64,000 nucleotides of DNA from NCBI RefSeq assembly GCF_013401515.1, contig NZ_CP058529.1:248001-312000 (forward strand). The letters are read 5' to 3'. A program made the position numbers and the translations under genes. The first letter of the stretch is position 1, and every line of letters starts with the position of its first letter. Shown here piece by piece: positions 9,386-17,058 of the stretch. The notes beneath the pieces are model-generated. The model worked only from the letters and a program-made list of their open reading frames with translations. It ran no database searches and had not been told where the DNA came from. This DNA comes from Halorarum halophilum. GTDB taxonomy: Archaea > Halobacteriota > Halobacteria > Halobacteriales > Haloferacaceae.

Positions 9386-9398
9386 GGAACCTCTTTTG

Positions 9399-9515
9399 TC
9401 CGGGGTCCTCCTCGCTCGCTCACTTCGTTCGCTTGTTCGTCGAACCCCGGAAAAACCCGTTCATGTTGTGGGATTCCGGAGGAATCCCACTACTAACGGG
9501 AAATCTTCGATTTCC
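9399..9515. repeat. Composite intergenic inverted repeats (three nested/stacked hairpins)
   Basis: Three inverted repeats follow the KaiC-like gene. TCCGGGGT at 9399-9406 pairs with ACCCCGGA at 9444-9451 around CGCTCGCTCACTTCGTTCG-type simple sequence. A perfect 10-bp stem GTGGGATTCC / GGAATCCCAC (9468-9490) has a GGA loop. A perfect 7-bp stem GGAAATC / GATTTCC (9499-9515) has a TTC loop. A second CGCTCG-rich run follows to about 9575. It could be terminator, processed RNA structure or a dispersed repeat element. Confidence 0.6.
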
Positions 9516-9628
9516 TGCGATGCCAAAACCCCGCTCGCTCGATCGCTCACTGCGTTCGCTCCCTCGCTCGCGGTAGAAAACGGAGTACATCGTCGGAAAC
9601 CCGAACGTCGATGCACGCCGACGGCGAT

Positions 9629-10165
9629 TCAGTTGTTCCGGTACACGACGACCCCGAGCACCGACAGCGACCCGAGCAGCGCGAGGAGCGCGTACTCCGG
9701 CGCGTCGATTGGACCGCCGAGGCCGGCGGACCGCTCCTCGACCTCCAGCGTCCTCACCTCGGAGGCGTCGTACCGGTGGGTCATCGCGCCGTCGTTCAGT
9801 ACGACCTGCAGGCCGTGCGTCCCGGGGGTGCTCGCGTCAAGGCGCTGTGTGACCTCGACCTCCTCGCCGGGTTCGAGGCGGTCCTCGCTGAGGGCGTAGG
9901 TGTCGGTCCCGTTGACCGGACCGGCGACCTTCAGCACGACCGTCCCGTTCGCGGCCACGTCGCCCGCGTTTCGCACGGTGACGGAGAGCGTCGCCGACTC
10001 GCCGACGACGATCCGCTCGGTGGAGACGCTCACGTCCTCCAGACAGAGCTTCCGTTCCCCGTTCGCCGAACACGTTCCCTCGTCCGCTCCCGCGACCCCG
10101 CCCGCCGCGACCGCGGCCGCGACGAGCACGACCAGTACCGCCAGCGTCCCGTTTCTCGCTCCCAT
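9629..10165 (-). CDS. Exported, C-terminally anchored CARDB-like beta-sandwich protein
   Basis: This 178-residue protein has a Sec-type signal (LAVLVVLVAAAVAAGG, residues 8-23), an extracellular domain, and a C-terminal membrane helix (about residues 157-174) ending in YRNN. The middle (SVSTERIVVGESATLSVTV, then RNAGDVAANGTVVLKV) has the pattern of CARDB/NEW3 adhesion-type domains. One Cys pair (CSANGERKLC) may form a disulfide. The role is unknown; a cell-surface binding or structural function is inferred. It lies alone between the KaiC-like gene and the stress protein gene. Confidence 0.65.
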   Translation of the reverse strand: MGARNGTLAVLVVLVAAAVAAGGVAGADEGTCSANGERKLCLEDVSVSTERIVVGESATLSVTVRNAGDVAANGTVVLKVAGPVNGTDTYALSEDRLEPGEEVEVTQRLDASTPGTHGLQVVLNDGAMTHRYDASEVRTLEVEERSAGLGGPIDAPEYALLALLGSLSVLGVVVYRNN

Positions 10166-10271
10166 ACACCTCCGGGACCGTCGGTCCCACCTAAACGCTC
10201 GGTCCCGCGTATCGGCGTTGAAAACGACCGCGCCCGCCGGGTTCGACCGCGGCCGGACGTCCCCCCGACCT

Positions 10272-10691
10272 TCAGCGCACGACGGTGACCGGGACGGGGG
10301 CGGTGCGGACCACCCCCTCGGCGACGCTTCCGAGCACGATACGCGAGAATCCCTGCCGGCCGTGGCTCCCGACCACGATGTGGTCGACGTGGTCCGCCTC
10401 GGCGTACTCCACGATGGCCTCCCGGGGTTTTCCCACCTCGGTCACGGTCTCGACCTCGCGATCGACGAGCGCCGCGCCGTCGGCGAGGGTCCCCTCGGCC
10501 TTGGCCTTCATCGTCTCGTACCACTCCTCGGCGCCGCTGGGGACGCCCCGACCCGCGCTGAAGCCGGCCTCGGACGGGTCGATGACTGTCAGGAGGACCA
10601 GTTCCGCGTCGGGCCACTCGGACGCGGCGTACTCGAGTGCGTCGACGGACTGGTCCGTGCCGTCGAAGGCGACGAGGATCCGCTTTACCAT
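10272..10691 (-). CDS. Universal stress protein (UspA family)
   Basis: This 139-residue protein is a single UspA domain. It starts MVKRILVAFDGTDQS, has the ATP-binding signature VVGSHGRQGFSRIVLGSVAE near the C terminus (G-2x-G-9x-G-S pattern) and ends PVPVTVV. Family members bind ATP or act in stress tolerance; the specific role is unknown. ATG 10691 was preferred over the longer open frame to 10766. Confidence 0.9.
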   Translation of the reverse strand: MVKRILVAFDGTDQSVDALEYAASEWPDAELVLLTVIDPSEAGFSAGRGVPSGAEEWYETMKAKAEGTLADGAALVDREVETVTEVGKPREAIVEYAEADHVDHIVVGSHGRQGFSRIVLGSVAEGVVRTAPVPVTVVR

Positions 10692-10817
10692 GCGGGTCGA
10701 TAGCACATCAGGTATCAAAACGTTGATGGCGAGGGGCCGGTCGGGTGGGTTGGCCCCCGTTGGCATACGCCTTCACACGATCCGTCTCGATGGGTCGGGG
10801 AGTCAGTTGGTCACATA

Positions 10818-10881
10818 CAGGCACGGCGTTCAGTCGCCGTGCCTGGTCACACATCGCCACGGCGCTCAATCGCCGTGGCGA
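10818..10881. repeat. Two tandem 11-bp hairpins from a 36-nt repeat
   Basis: Stem 1 is CAGGCACGGCG (10818-10828) with CGCCGTGCCTG (10835-10845), loop TTCAGT. Stem 2 is TCGCCACGGCG (10854-10864) with CGCCGTGGCGA (10871-10881), loop CTCAAT. The units are 36 nt apart and share flanking GTCACA. Stem 2 overlaps the last herA codons and its stop. Where the stems differ, both sides change together, so pairing is kept. It is probably the herA 3' processing or termination structure. Confidence 0.65.
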
Positions 10882-12812
10882 GTCACACACACCGGCAGGC
10901 CGGTGACCTCCACCGGCTCCGAGTTGTCGGGCGAGTACACCACCATCTGTCCCTTCTCCATGTACGGCACCTTCCCGGCCAGCGACGGCGGGATGTTCAC
11001 GCTCCTGATGGCGTCCTCGTCGCCCAGGTTGAGAACGAGCCGCGTGTTCACCTGCTTGAACACCGGGTCCGCGACGTCCTGAGGGTCCTGCGTGATGAGG
11101 AACAACCCGAGCCGCTCCTTGCGGCCCTGTTTGGCCGCCTCAGTGAACTTCTGGACCACCTTCCGCGCCTGCACGTTCTCGGCGTCCGCGAGGAAGTTGT
11201 GCGCCTCGTCCATCCCGAGCACCAGCGGCGTCTCGTCCACCCGCGCGCTGTTCGGGTCGTTCGAGAGCTTGTCGTCCACGAGCAGCGCCGAGACGGCGAG
11301 CACGAACATCTCCTTGGCGCGCGCCGAGGAGAGGTGGTACGTCGGGATGACCGTCAGCCCGCCCGACCTGACCAGCGTCGTGTCCAGCTCCGTGATCGGC
11401 TTCGCGTCCTGGTCGAACACCCCAGAGGGGATCCCCCGAACCCGCCGCTTCACCGCGTCGTAGGTCGCCTCGTGGACGCGCCCGGACTCGTCGAGTTCCT
11501 CCTTCAGCGCCAGGTCGTCGAGGAACGAGAGGAACTGCTCGTAGGTGCCCGCGGAGTGGTTCCGGAAGAAGCGGTTGAGCAGCGTGAGGAGGGCGGGGTA
11601 CTGGTTGTCGTTCAGCGCCGCGCCGGCGACGAGCCACGGCATGTCGTACTCGTCCACGATGCTGAACGGGATCGTGAACTCGACCTGTTCCGCCCGGTGC
11701 CCCTCGCCGGGGTAGCTCGTGCCGACCTCCTTGGGAACCAGCGCGACGGTATCGTCGTGGCCGCCATGGTCGATGCCCTCGCGGTCGAGGCGCCGGCCCC
11801 AGTCGCCATCGAACGCGGGGTTGTCGTCGTGCATCTGGGCGTACTCGTCCTGCGGGTCGAACATGACGACGGCGGCCTTCGCGTCGCGCCCGTCGTCCAT
11901 CTCGTAGGTGCGCCCGAGGTACTGCCGGAGGACGTTCTTCGCCGCGTGGGTCTTCCCCGATCCGGTCCCCCCGGCGACGAGCGTGTGGCGGAACACAAGC
12001 GGGTCGCCGTCGGCGTAGTCGTCCTTCAGCCGGTAGTCCACCGTGGGCGGCTCTGCCGCCGTCCGCACCTTCTCGCCACCGACCGAGAGGTGGCCGAGGA
12101 AGACGCCCTCGTCGGGGATGGCGAGTCCGGTCTTGATCTGCTCGGCGTCGGTCGCCTGTCGGACGGGCGCGCCGGGCTTCGGTACCCGGTCGACCATCCG
12201 TCGCTTGAGCTCGCCGGCTCCGTCGGCTCCGTCGCCTCCGTCCGAGGCGCTCCGCGCCTCGTTGTCCTCGAACAGCACGGCAGTGGGGTCGAGCTCGGCG
12301 ACGAACTTGTAGTCGGCCTCCGTGAACGACTGGGTGCCCTGGAGGCGCCGTCGGGCGGTGAGTTCGGTCGCGTCGTCGGTGTGGAACTCCTGTTCGTACT
12401 CCAGAGCGGCGATGCGCGAGAACAGCGTCTCGCCGTCGGGGTACGGCACGAGCAGGTACGTCCCGAGCCGCACGTCCTCGCGGTTGCCCGCGGTGACGAA
12501 CGCCTTGATGCACGTCTCCTCGCCGTCCTCCGAGACGCGGAGCCCCTGCGCGACCGAGAGCGTCCCGATGCCGGCGGCGGTCGGCCCGGCGGCGGCGTCC
12601 ATCGCGTACCGGGCGAATCCGTCCTGTCCCTCGGCTCCGGCGTCGTCGCTCTCGATCTCGACCTCCCCGTTACCGGCGCCGGGTCCGCGACCCCTCGTCG
12701 CGCCGCCCGCGGTCGCGTCTTCCCCCCGCTCGTCGTTCGAACTCGAACCCGCGTCCGCGGACGAGCCCACGTCCTCGAAGTCCCCGAGTTCGGAGTCGCC
12801 GGAGTCGGCCAT
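10866..12812 (-). CDS. herA: HerA-type hexameric DNA translocase
   Basis: This 648-residue FtsK/HerA-superfamily ATPase pumps DNA and works with the NurA nuclease in resecting double-strand-break ends together with Mre11-Rad50. An acidic disordered N terminus (about 75 residues) precedes a beta-barrel HAS-like region. The ATPase has Walker A GGTGSGKTH, the VVMFDPQDEYAQ segment, Walker B LVLGMDEAHNFL and sensor LFLITQDPQDV. The C terminus ends VCVTRHGD. Start ATG 12812 lies 25-31 nt after a TTTTTG box (12837-12843, minus strand). nurA lies on the same strand 1.7 kb upstream, separated by one opposite-strand gene. Its last codons lie in a strong hairpin (10854-10881). Confidence 0.9.
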   Translation of the reverse strand: MADSGDSELGDFEDVGSSADAGSSSNDERGEDATAGGATRGRGPGAGNGEVEIESDDAGAEGQDGFARYAMDAAAGPTAAGIGTLSVAQGLRVSEDGEETCIKAFVTAGNREDVRLGTYLLVPYPDGETLFSRIAALEYEQEFHTDDATELTARRRLQGTQSFTEADYKFVAELDPTAVLFEDNEARSASDGGDGADGAGELKRRMVDRVPKPGAPVRQATDAEQIKTGLAIPDEGVFLGHLSVGGEKVRTAAEPPTVDYRLKDDYADGDPLVFRHTLVAGGTGSGKTHAAKNVLRQYLGRTYEMDDGRDAKAAVVMFDPQDEYAQMHDDNPAFDGDWGRRLDREGIDHGGHDDTVALVPKEVGTSYPGEGHRAEQVEFTIPFSIVDEYDMPWLVAGAALNDNQYPALLTLLNRFFRNHSAGTYEQFLSFLDDLALKEELDESGRVHEATYDAVKRRVRGIPSGVFDQDAKPITELDTTLVRSGGLTVIPTYHLSSARAKEMFVLAVSALLVDDKLSNDPNSARVDETPLVLGMDEAHNFLADAENVQARKVVQKFTEAAKQGRKERLGLFLITQDPQDVADPVFKQVNTRLVLNLGDEDAIRSVNIPPSLAGKVPYMEKGQMVVYSPDNSEPVEVTGLPVCVTRHGD

Positions 12813-12966
12813 GTGGCGGGCCACGGCGTCATCACCCAAAAAGCCCGTTCACCCGGCGGCGCGGAAATCGGCTCCCGGGTTACTCCCGAACCGATCCCCG
12901 GATCGGTGCCGGGGCTCGGAGACGAACGGGGAGGCGATTTTTCAGAGTCGGCGTTCAACCTCCGGT

Positions 12967-13302
12967 ATGTTGCTCATTCGCGGTGTGGTCGGGGAGACGG
13001 AGCTCACGGGTACGGTGTATGAGCGGGGGGAGGAGGCGCCGACGTTCAAGGGGGCGCCCGACGAGGACGCGCCGTACGTCTGGGTGTGCGACGAGTTCTA
13101 CGAGGTCGAGAGCGGCGGGTCCAGCCTCGACCTCGACGGGCGGGCCATCCGGGTCGCGTTCGAGTCGCCGATGCCGCGGGGATTCGACACGCGCGACCAG
13201 GCGGTGGACGCGGGGAAGGAACACGTCAGGACGCAGTTCGCGCGGGTCGGCATCCCGCCCGAGGAGGTGACGCTCGACGTCGAGAAGGTGCAACAGCCCT
13301 GA
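12967..13302 (+). CDS. Small conserved-looking haloarchaeal protein between herA and nurA
   Basis: This 111-residue soluble acidic protein has no family I can name with certainty. It begins MLLIRGVVGETELTG, has a central segment with aromatic residues (YVWVCDEFYEVESGG) and an end rich in beta-forming and charged residues (PPEEVTLDVEKVQQP). No catalytic motif is evident. It is divergent from herA (154 nt between starts) and its stop is 12 nt from the nurA stop (convergent). Its place in the herA-nurA interval suggests, but does not show, a link to DNA-end processing. Confidence 0.75.
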   Translation: MLLIRGVVGETELTGTVYERGEEAPTFKGAPDEDAPYVWVCDEFYEVESGGSSLDLDGRAIRVAFESPMPRGFDTRDQAVDAGKEHVRTQFARVGIPPEEVTLDVEKVQQP

Positions 13303-13314
13303 GCGCGGCGGTAC

Positions 13315-14553
13315 CTACCCCTCGTCGGCCCAGCGGACGTCGTCGTACGTCCGGAGGAACTCGCTGTCGAACCGCTCCTCGAACTTCCGGCGGAGCGACT
13401 CCTTCTCGCCGATCCCGATGCGCGCGAGTTCGTCGGCCTTGTCCACGGCCGTCGGCGGGCCGCGCTCGGCCGCGACCTCCGAGACGACCTGGTTCGTCAG
13501 CGCCGCACGCATCTCGTCGTCCCGCGTGAACGCCGCCGGCGCCTCCACCTTGAACAGCAGGTCGCCGCGCGGGTCGTACACGAACATGAACGTCACCTCG
13601 TAGAGTTCCGGGTCGAGGTCCCGCTCCACGCCGAGCGCGTCCCCGGTCGCCGACAGCGGTTCGTCCGAGCCGCCGCGCGAGTAGAGCCACGTCGTGAACG
13701 TCAGTTCGTCGGTCACCCGTTCGTCGTCATCGTATCGCTCCAGCAGCCGCGTGAACATCGCGGCGTCGTCGGGCCACGGCGCCTCCACGCCCTTCGAGTC
13801 GAGCGTCCGGGTCAGGTACCCCGACGTCGTGTTCTTCACGAAGCCGACCAGCGGGACGCCCCGCTCGACGTGGCGCTCGACGAGGCGGACGTAGTTCTCG
13901 ACGGCCTCCGTCACCGCGTCGCCGTAGGCGAGGTCACGGAGTTCCCGGTCCCGAGTCGCCCAGTTGAGCAGGCGCTTCGGGTACAGCGGGCCGTCGAGCA
14001 CCAGGAGGTCGTCGACGACGTGGGCGTGCTGGAGCGCGTGGTGTGACTCGGCGAGCGAGAGCGCGAGTTCGTGGACGGTCTCGTCGGCGAACCGGCGCGT
14101 CCGGGGAACCGTCAGCACGCGCCGCTCGCTGTTGCTCTCGTCGTACCGGCTCCAGCCGTCCGGCAGGTGGACGGTCGCGTCGTTCGCGTGGACCGTGACG
14201 ACGACCGAACGACACTGGTGGACGTCGAGGTCCGTCGGGTCGGTCCCCATCGCCGCGTGCGCGACGTCGAGCACGAGACCGTTCTTGAACGCCGTCGGGT
14301 TCAGCGTCCCCGAGTCGACGCCGTGGGTCGTGGCGAACGGGCGCTCCGCGAGTGCTGCGTCCTCGACGTTCGCTCGCCGGAGTTCGTGGTCCCCGACCGG
14401 TTCGACCACCGGCCGGCCGTCCTCGCGGAGCGGTTCGAGCCACTCGGCCCACACCGTCCCCGCGAGGTCGTCGTGGTCCCCGTCGTCCACCCCGTTCGCG
14501 ATGGCGGACGCGAGGTACGCGATGGTGTCGACGTGGATCGGGTCGAGCGTCAC
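13315..14553 (-). CDS. nurA: NurA 5'-3' nuclease
   Basis: This 412-residue protein is the nuclease partner of HerA in DNA-end resection. NurA hallmarks are visible: the first acidic metal site in GVDSGTLNP, a second in VDDLLVLDGPLYPKRLLN, and a C-terminal region with FYVRFEW-like segments near the YEVTFMFVYDPRGD strand. Start GTG 14553 (MTLDPIHVDTIAYLA) is preferred over TTG 14580 because a TTTTTG box on the minus strand (14578-14584) lies 25-31 nt upstream, as for herA. Family assignment rests on the motifs and the herA neighbourhood. Confidence 0.85.
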   Translation of the reverse strand: MTLDPIHVDTIAYLASAIANGVDDGDHDDLAGTVWAEWLEPLREDGRPVVEPVGDHELRRANVEDAALAERPFATTHGVDSGTLNPTAFKNGLVLDVAHAAMGTDPTDLDVHQCRSVVVTVHANDATVHLPDGWSRYDESNSERRVLTVPRTRRFADETVHELALSLAESHHALQHAHVVDDLLVLDGPLYPKRLLNWATRDRELRDLAYGDAVTEAVENYVRLVERHVERGVPLVGFVKNTTSGYLTRTLDSKGVEAPWPDDAAMFTRLLERYDDDERVTDELTFTTWLYSRGGSDEPLSATGDALGVERDLDPELYEVTFMFVYDPRGDLLFKVEAPAAFTRDDEMRAALTNQVVSEVAAERGPPTAVDKADELARIGIGEKESLRRKFEERFDSEFLRTYDDVRWADEG

Positions 14554-14666
14554 TATGGGGTCACTACGCGGGCGGAGCAAAAACGGTACGGTCCCGCATC
14601 GGTCGGTCCGCGCGAGTCGTCGGAGTCGTCGAGGGCCGACGAAGCCCGGAGGACTTCCGGGCCGAG

Positions 14667-15101
14667 TTACTCGTCGCCGTCCCCGTCGCGGCCGGTGCTA
14701 CCGTCGTGAACAGCGCGAACCGCCGTCTCGAAAACCGGGAGCACGCGCTTGACCTCCGCGCCGTCCTCGACGAAGACGATGGTCCGCGGGGGCCTGACGG
14801 CCTTCGGTCGGACTCGGAGGCCAGCCTCGGCCCCGGCGTCGGCGGCGGCGTCCGGGGCGACGCGGAACTCGGCGCGGACTCTGTCCGGGTGGACGTACAC
14901 CTCGGCGACGTAGTCGGGTTCGCCTCTGCCGTCCGCCCCCGCGACGGCGACCCCGTAGGCCAGCGCGCCGTCGGTCGTCGGCTCGACGTCGGGGGCGGAG
15001 TCCGTGACGGTCACGTCGGCCAGGCGGCCGCCGCCCCCGGTCAGTTCGGAGGCGAGCAACTGGGCGATGCGGACGCCGTCCGCGGTCCTGTCCTCGACCA
15101 T
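14667..15101 (-). CDS. Haloarchaeal hypothetical protein, operon with the DUF2240-like gene
   Basis: This 144-residue soluble protein is not recognised. The N terminus MVEDRTADGVRIAQLLASEL looks like an amphipathic helix; the rest (VTVTDSAP, AYGVAVAG, AEVYVHPDRVRAEFRV, TIVFVEDGAEVKRVLPVFETA) predicts alternating strands. There is no cysteine, signal or membrane helix. It starts 33 nt after the DUF2240-like gene on the same strand, so they are probably co-transcribed. Confidence 0.7.
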   Translation of the reverse strand: MVEDRTADGVRIAQLLASELTGGGGRLADVTVTDSAPDVEPTTDGALAYGVAVAGADGRGEPDYVAEVYVHPDRVRAEFRVAPDAAADAGAEAGLRVRPKAVRPPRTIVFVEDGAEVKRVLPVFETAVRAVHDGSTGRDGDGDE

Positions 15102-15133
15102 CGTCAGAGCACCTCCGCTGTCGTCATCGGTCG

Positions 15134-15592
15134 TCAGTCCTCCCCGCCCGCGAGGAGGTCCGCCCGGGCGTCGGCGGCGGGGCCGTCCACGTCGATGCCG
15201 CGCTCGCGGGCGACGAGGACGGCCGCGGCTTCGAGCGTCACGCCCAGGTCGCGCTGGCGCTCGTTCGAGGCGGCGACCGCCTCGCGCTTCTCCACGCCGC
15301 CGGCGACGAGCGCGTCGACGACCCGCTCGAAGGTCGACTGCTCGCGTAGCACGGACTCGTCCGGGACGAAATCGACCGGAACCGTCACCTCCGACGGGTC
15401 GAACTGCGCGACGAGGTCGCCGTCCTCCTGCGCGATGAGGCCGCGTCCGGCCGCGACGTCGACGAGGCGCTTCGCCTGGTCGGGCGAGAACCAGTCGCGG
15501 TCCAGCGAGAGCGCGACGACGAACTCGCCCTCGCCCATCCGGTTAGCGCCCGCGCCCCGGAACGGGACGGCGACTGCGGCCTCGAGGCTCAT
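15134..15592 (-). CDS. DUF2240-like archaeal protein
   Basis: This 152-residue protein begins MSLEAAVAVPFRGAG and continues with FVVALSLDRDWFSPDQAKRL and GRGLI, which I recognise as the archaeal DUF2240 pattern. The function is unknown. The first half resembles a helix-turn-helix/WHEP-like helical unit; the tail is alanine- and acid-rich. ATG 15592 was chosen because the homologous start begins here; a TTTTTGG box (15616-15622, minus strand) lies 24-30 nt upstream. First gene of a likely two-gene operon with 14667-15101. Confidence 0.75.
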   Translation of the reverse strand: MSLEAAVAVPFRGAGANRMGEGEFVVALSLDRDWFSPDQAKRLVDVAAGRGLIAQEDGDLVAQFDPSEVTVPVDFVPDESVLREQSTFERVVDALVAGGVEKREAVAASNERQRDLGVTLEAAAVLVARERGIDVDGPAADARADLLAGGED

Positions 15593-15794
15593 GGTTCCAG
15601 CGTCCACGGCCGGCACCAAAAACGCGGCTATCCGGTCCGCCCTCGGTGGGGTGTGGCGGGCATGGACGGCCCCCAACTGGTACACACTTCGTGGTAACCA
15701 CTAACGCGCGCCGGGCTGTCGTCGTGAACAGGGCTCCTTCCGAAGCCGACCCGGAGACGACGAGGGTCGGCGCGGGCGCCCGGAGGAGAACATC

Positions 15795-16226
15795 GTGACC
15801 ACACCGACGACGAAGGAACACAGACGACTCGCACGCCGCGTTCCCGAGGAGATCGCGACGGAGCGGAACCTCGACCTGATCGACGAGGTGTACGCGGAGG
15901 GCGCGGTGGAACACGGCCCGATGGGGGAGCGGGAAGGCAGGGAGGCGATTCGGGAGCAGTTCGACCAGTTCCTCTCCGCGTTCCCGGACTTCACCGCGAC
16001 CGTCCGCGACGTCGTGGCGGAGGACGACACCGTCGCGATGCGCGTCACGCTCCGCGGAACGCACGAGGGGCCGTTCCTGGGCTACGAACCGACCGGCCAG
16101 ACGTTCGAGGTCGGAACCATGGTGTTCACGCGCACCGAGGACGGGATGATCGCCGAACGGTGGATCCAGCTGGACATGCTCGGCCTCCTGCGACAGCTCG
16201 GGATCGCCGACCCGTCCACGAGATAG
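15795..16226 (+). CDS. SnoaL-like (NTF2-fold) ester cyclase family protein
   Basis: This 143-residue single-domain protein has the SnoaL/NTF2 pattern: a helix with DLIDEVYAEGAVEHGP, then GREAIREQFDQFLSAFPDFTATVRDVVAEDDTVAMRVTL and a C-terminal EVGTMVFTRTEDGMIAERW. Family members bind or cyclise small molecules; the substrate cannot be told. GTG 15795 is the only start giving a complete N-terminal helix. It lies alone and divergent from the DUF2240-like gene. Confidence 0.85.
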   Translation: MTTPTTKEHRRLARRVPEEIATERNLDLIDEVYAEGAVEHGPMGEREGREAIREQFDQFLSAFPDFTATVRDVVAEDDTVAMRVTLRGTHEGPFLGYEPTGQTFEVGTMVFTRTEDGMIAERWIQLDMLGLLRQLGIADPSTR

Positions 16227-16336
16227 GCGGACAGCACCCACGGGGTCGTCGCGGTCGGTGGCCGACCTCCGGGGTCGAAGGACCCGCGTCCGACGGAGAA
16301 CTCATACAGGAGCGCCGTCTACGTCCCCTCGTTGAT

Positions 16337-16990
16337 ATGTTCGTCTCCGTGACCGTCGACGACCGGGAACCGCCAGCGGTCGCGGCGGCGCTCCGGGCCC
16401 ACGCCGACGTCGAGGCGGTCGAGGTGCACCGCCTCCTCGCGGCCGACATCGTCATCGGGAGGGTTGGCTTCGAGCGGAAATCCGGCGAGGACTACCTCCG
16501 GTCGGCGCTCGGCCGCCTCGGCTCGGATCTGGAGGCACAGGTCAGGAAGATGACCGATGCCTACGACCACTCGTACGTCCTCCTCGAGGGCGACATCGCG
16601 GACGTCGAGGCCTGCTGGCCGGGCACGCCCGACGCGTCGGTCCGGGGGTCGCTCGCGTCGATCACCGCGCGGTTCGGCGTGCCGGTGATCCCGTGTGGCA
16701 GCGCCGAACGGCTCGTCGACATGGCGGTCCGGCTCGCCCGCAAGCACGTCGATGACCCGTCCGTCCGTCAGCTTCCGGTCGGCGCGGTGACGGGTCGAAC
16801 CGAACCGATCGCGAAGCGGATGTACGGCTGCATCGAGGGGATCGGTCCCGACACCGCGGCGGCGCTGTACGACGCCTTCCCGACCATCGAGTCGGCGCTC
16901 GCCGCCGGGGAGGATCAGCTACGGGCGATCGACGGTGTCGGGCAGAAACGGGCCGAGGCCGTCTACACGGCGCTCCGGAGCGAGGAGTGA
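16337..16990 (+). CDS. Stand-alone XPF/ERCC4-type structure-specific nuclease
   Basis: This 217-residue protein has an ERCC4 nuclease domain and a tandem helix-hairpin-helix domain with no helicase part. Catalytic residues are visible: D8/D9 in VTVDDREPP, D37, and the ERKxxxD signature E46-R47-K48-S-G-E-D52. The (HhH)2 module runs about residues 163-212 with hairpins IEGIGPDTA and IDGVGQKRA. Family members cut flaps, forks and other branched DNA, usually with PCNA. Euryarchaea more often carry the helicase-fused form Hef, so the short form is notable. ATG 16337 gives MFVSVTVDD, the normal N terminus. Confidence 0.9.
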   Translation: MFVSVTVDDREPPAVAAALRAHADVEAVEVHRLLAADIVIGRVGFERKSGEDYLRSALGRLGSDLEAQVRKMTDAYDHSYVLLEGDIADVEACWPGTPDASVRGSLASITARFGVPVIPCGSAERLVDMAVRLARKHVDDPSVRQLPVGAVTGRTEPIAKRMYGCIEGIGPDTAAALYDAFPTIESALAAGEDQLRAIDGVGQKRAEAVYTALRSEE

Positions 16991-17058
16991 CCGGCGGGCG
17001 GTTCGGCGAAAAGAGAAGGGAGATAAGGGCCCGGCTCCCACTGGGCCAACGAGACCTC

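Noticed and set aside
9468-9490. Simple transcription terminator
   Set aside because: The stem lacks a following T-run, and several stacked repeats are present; kept as a repeat structure instead.
10839-13022. Long plus-strand open frame opposite herA
   Set aside because: Antisense shadow of HerA; translation is Arg/Val-rich with no domain.
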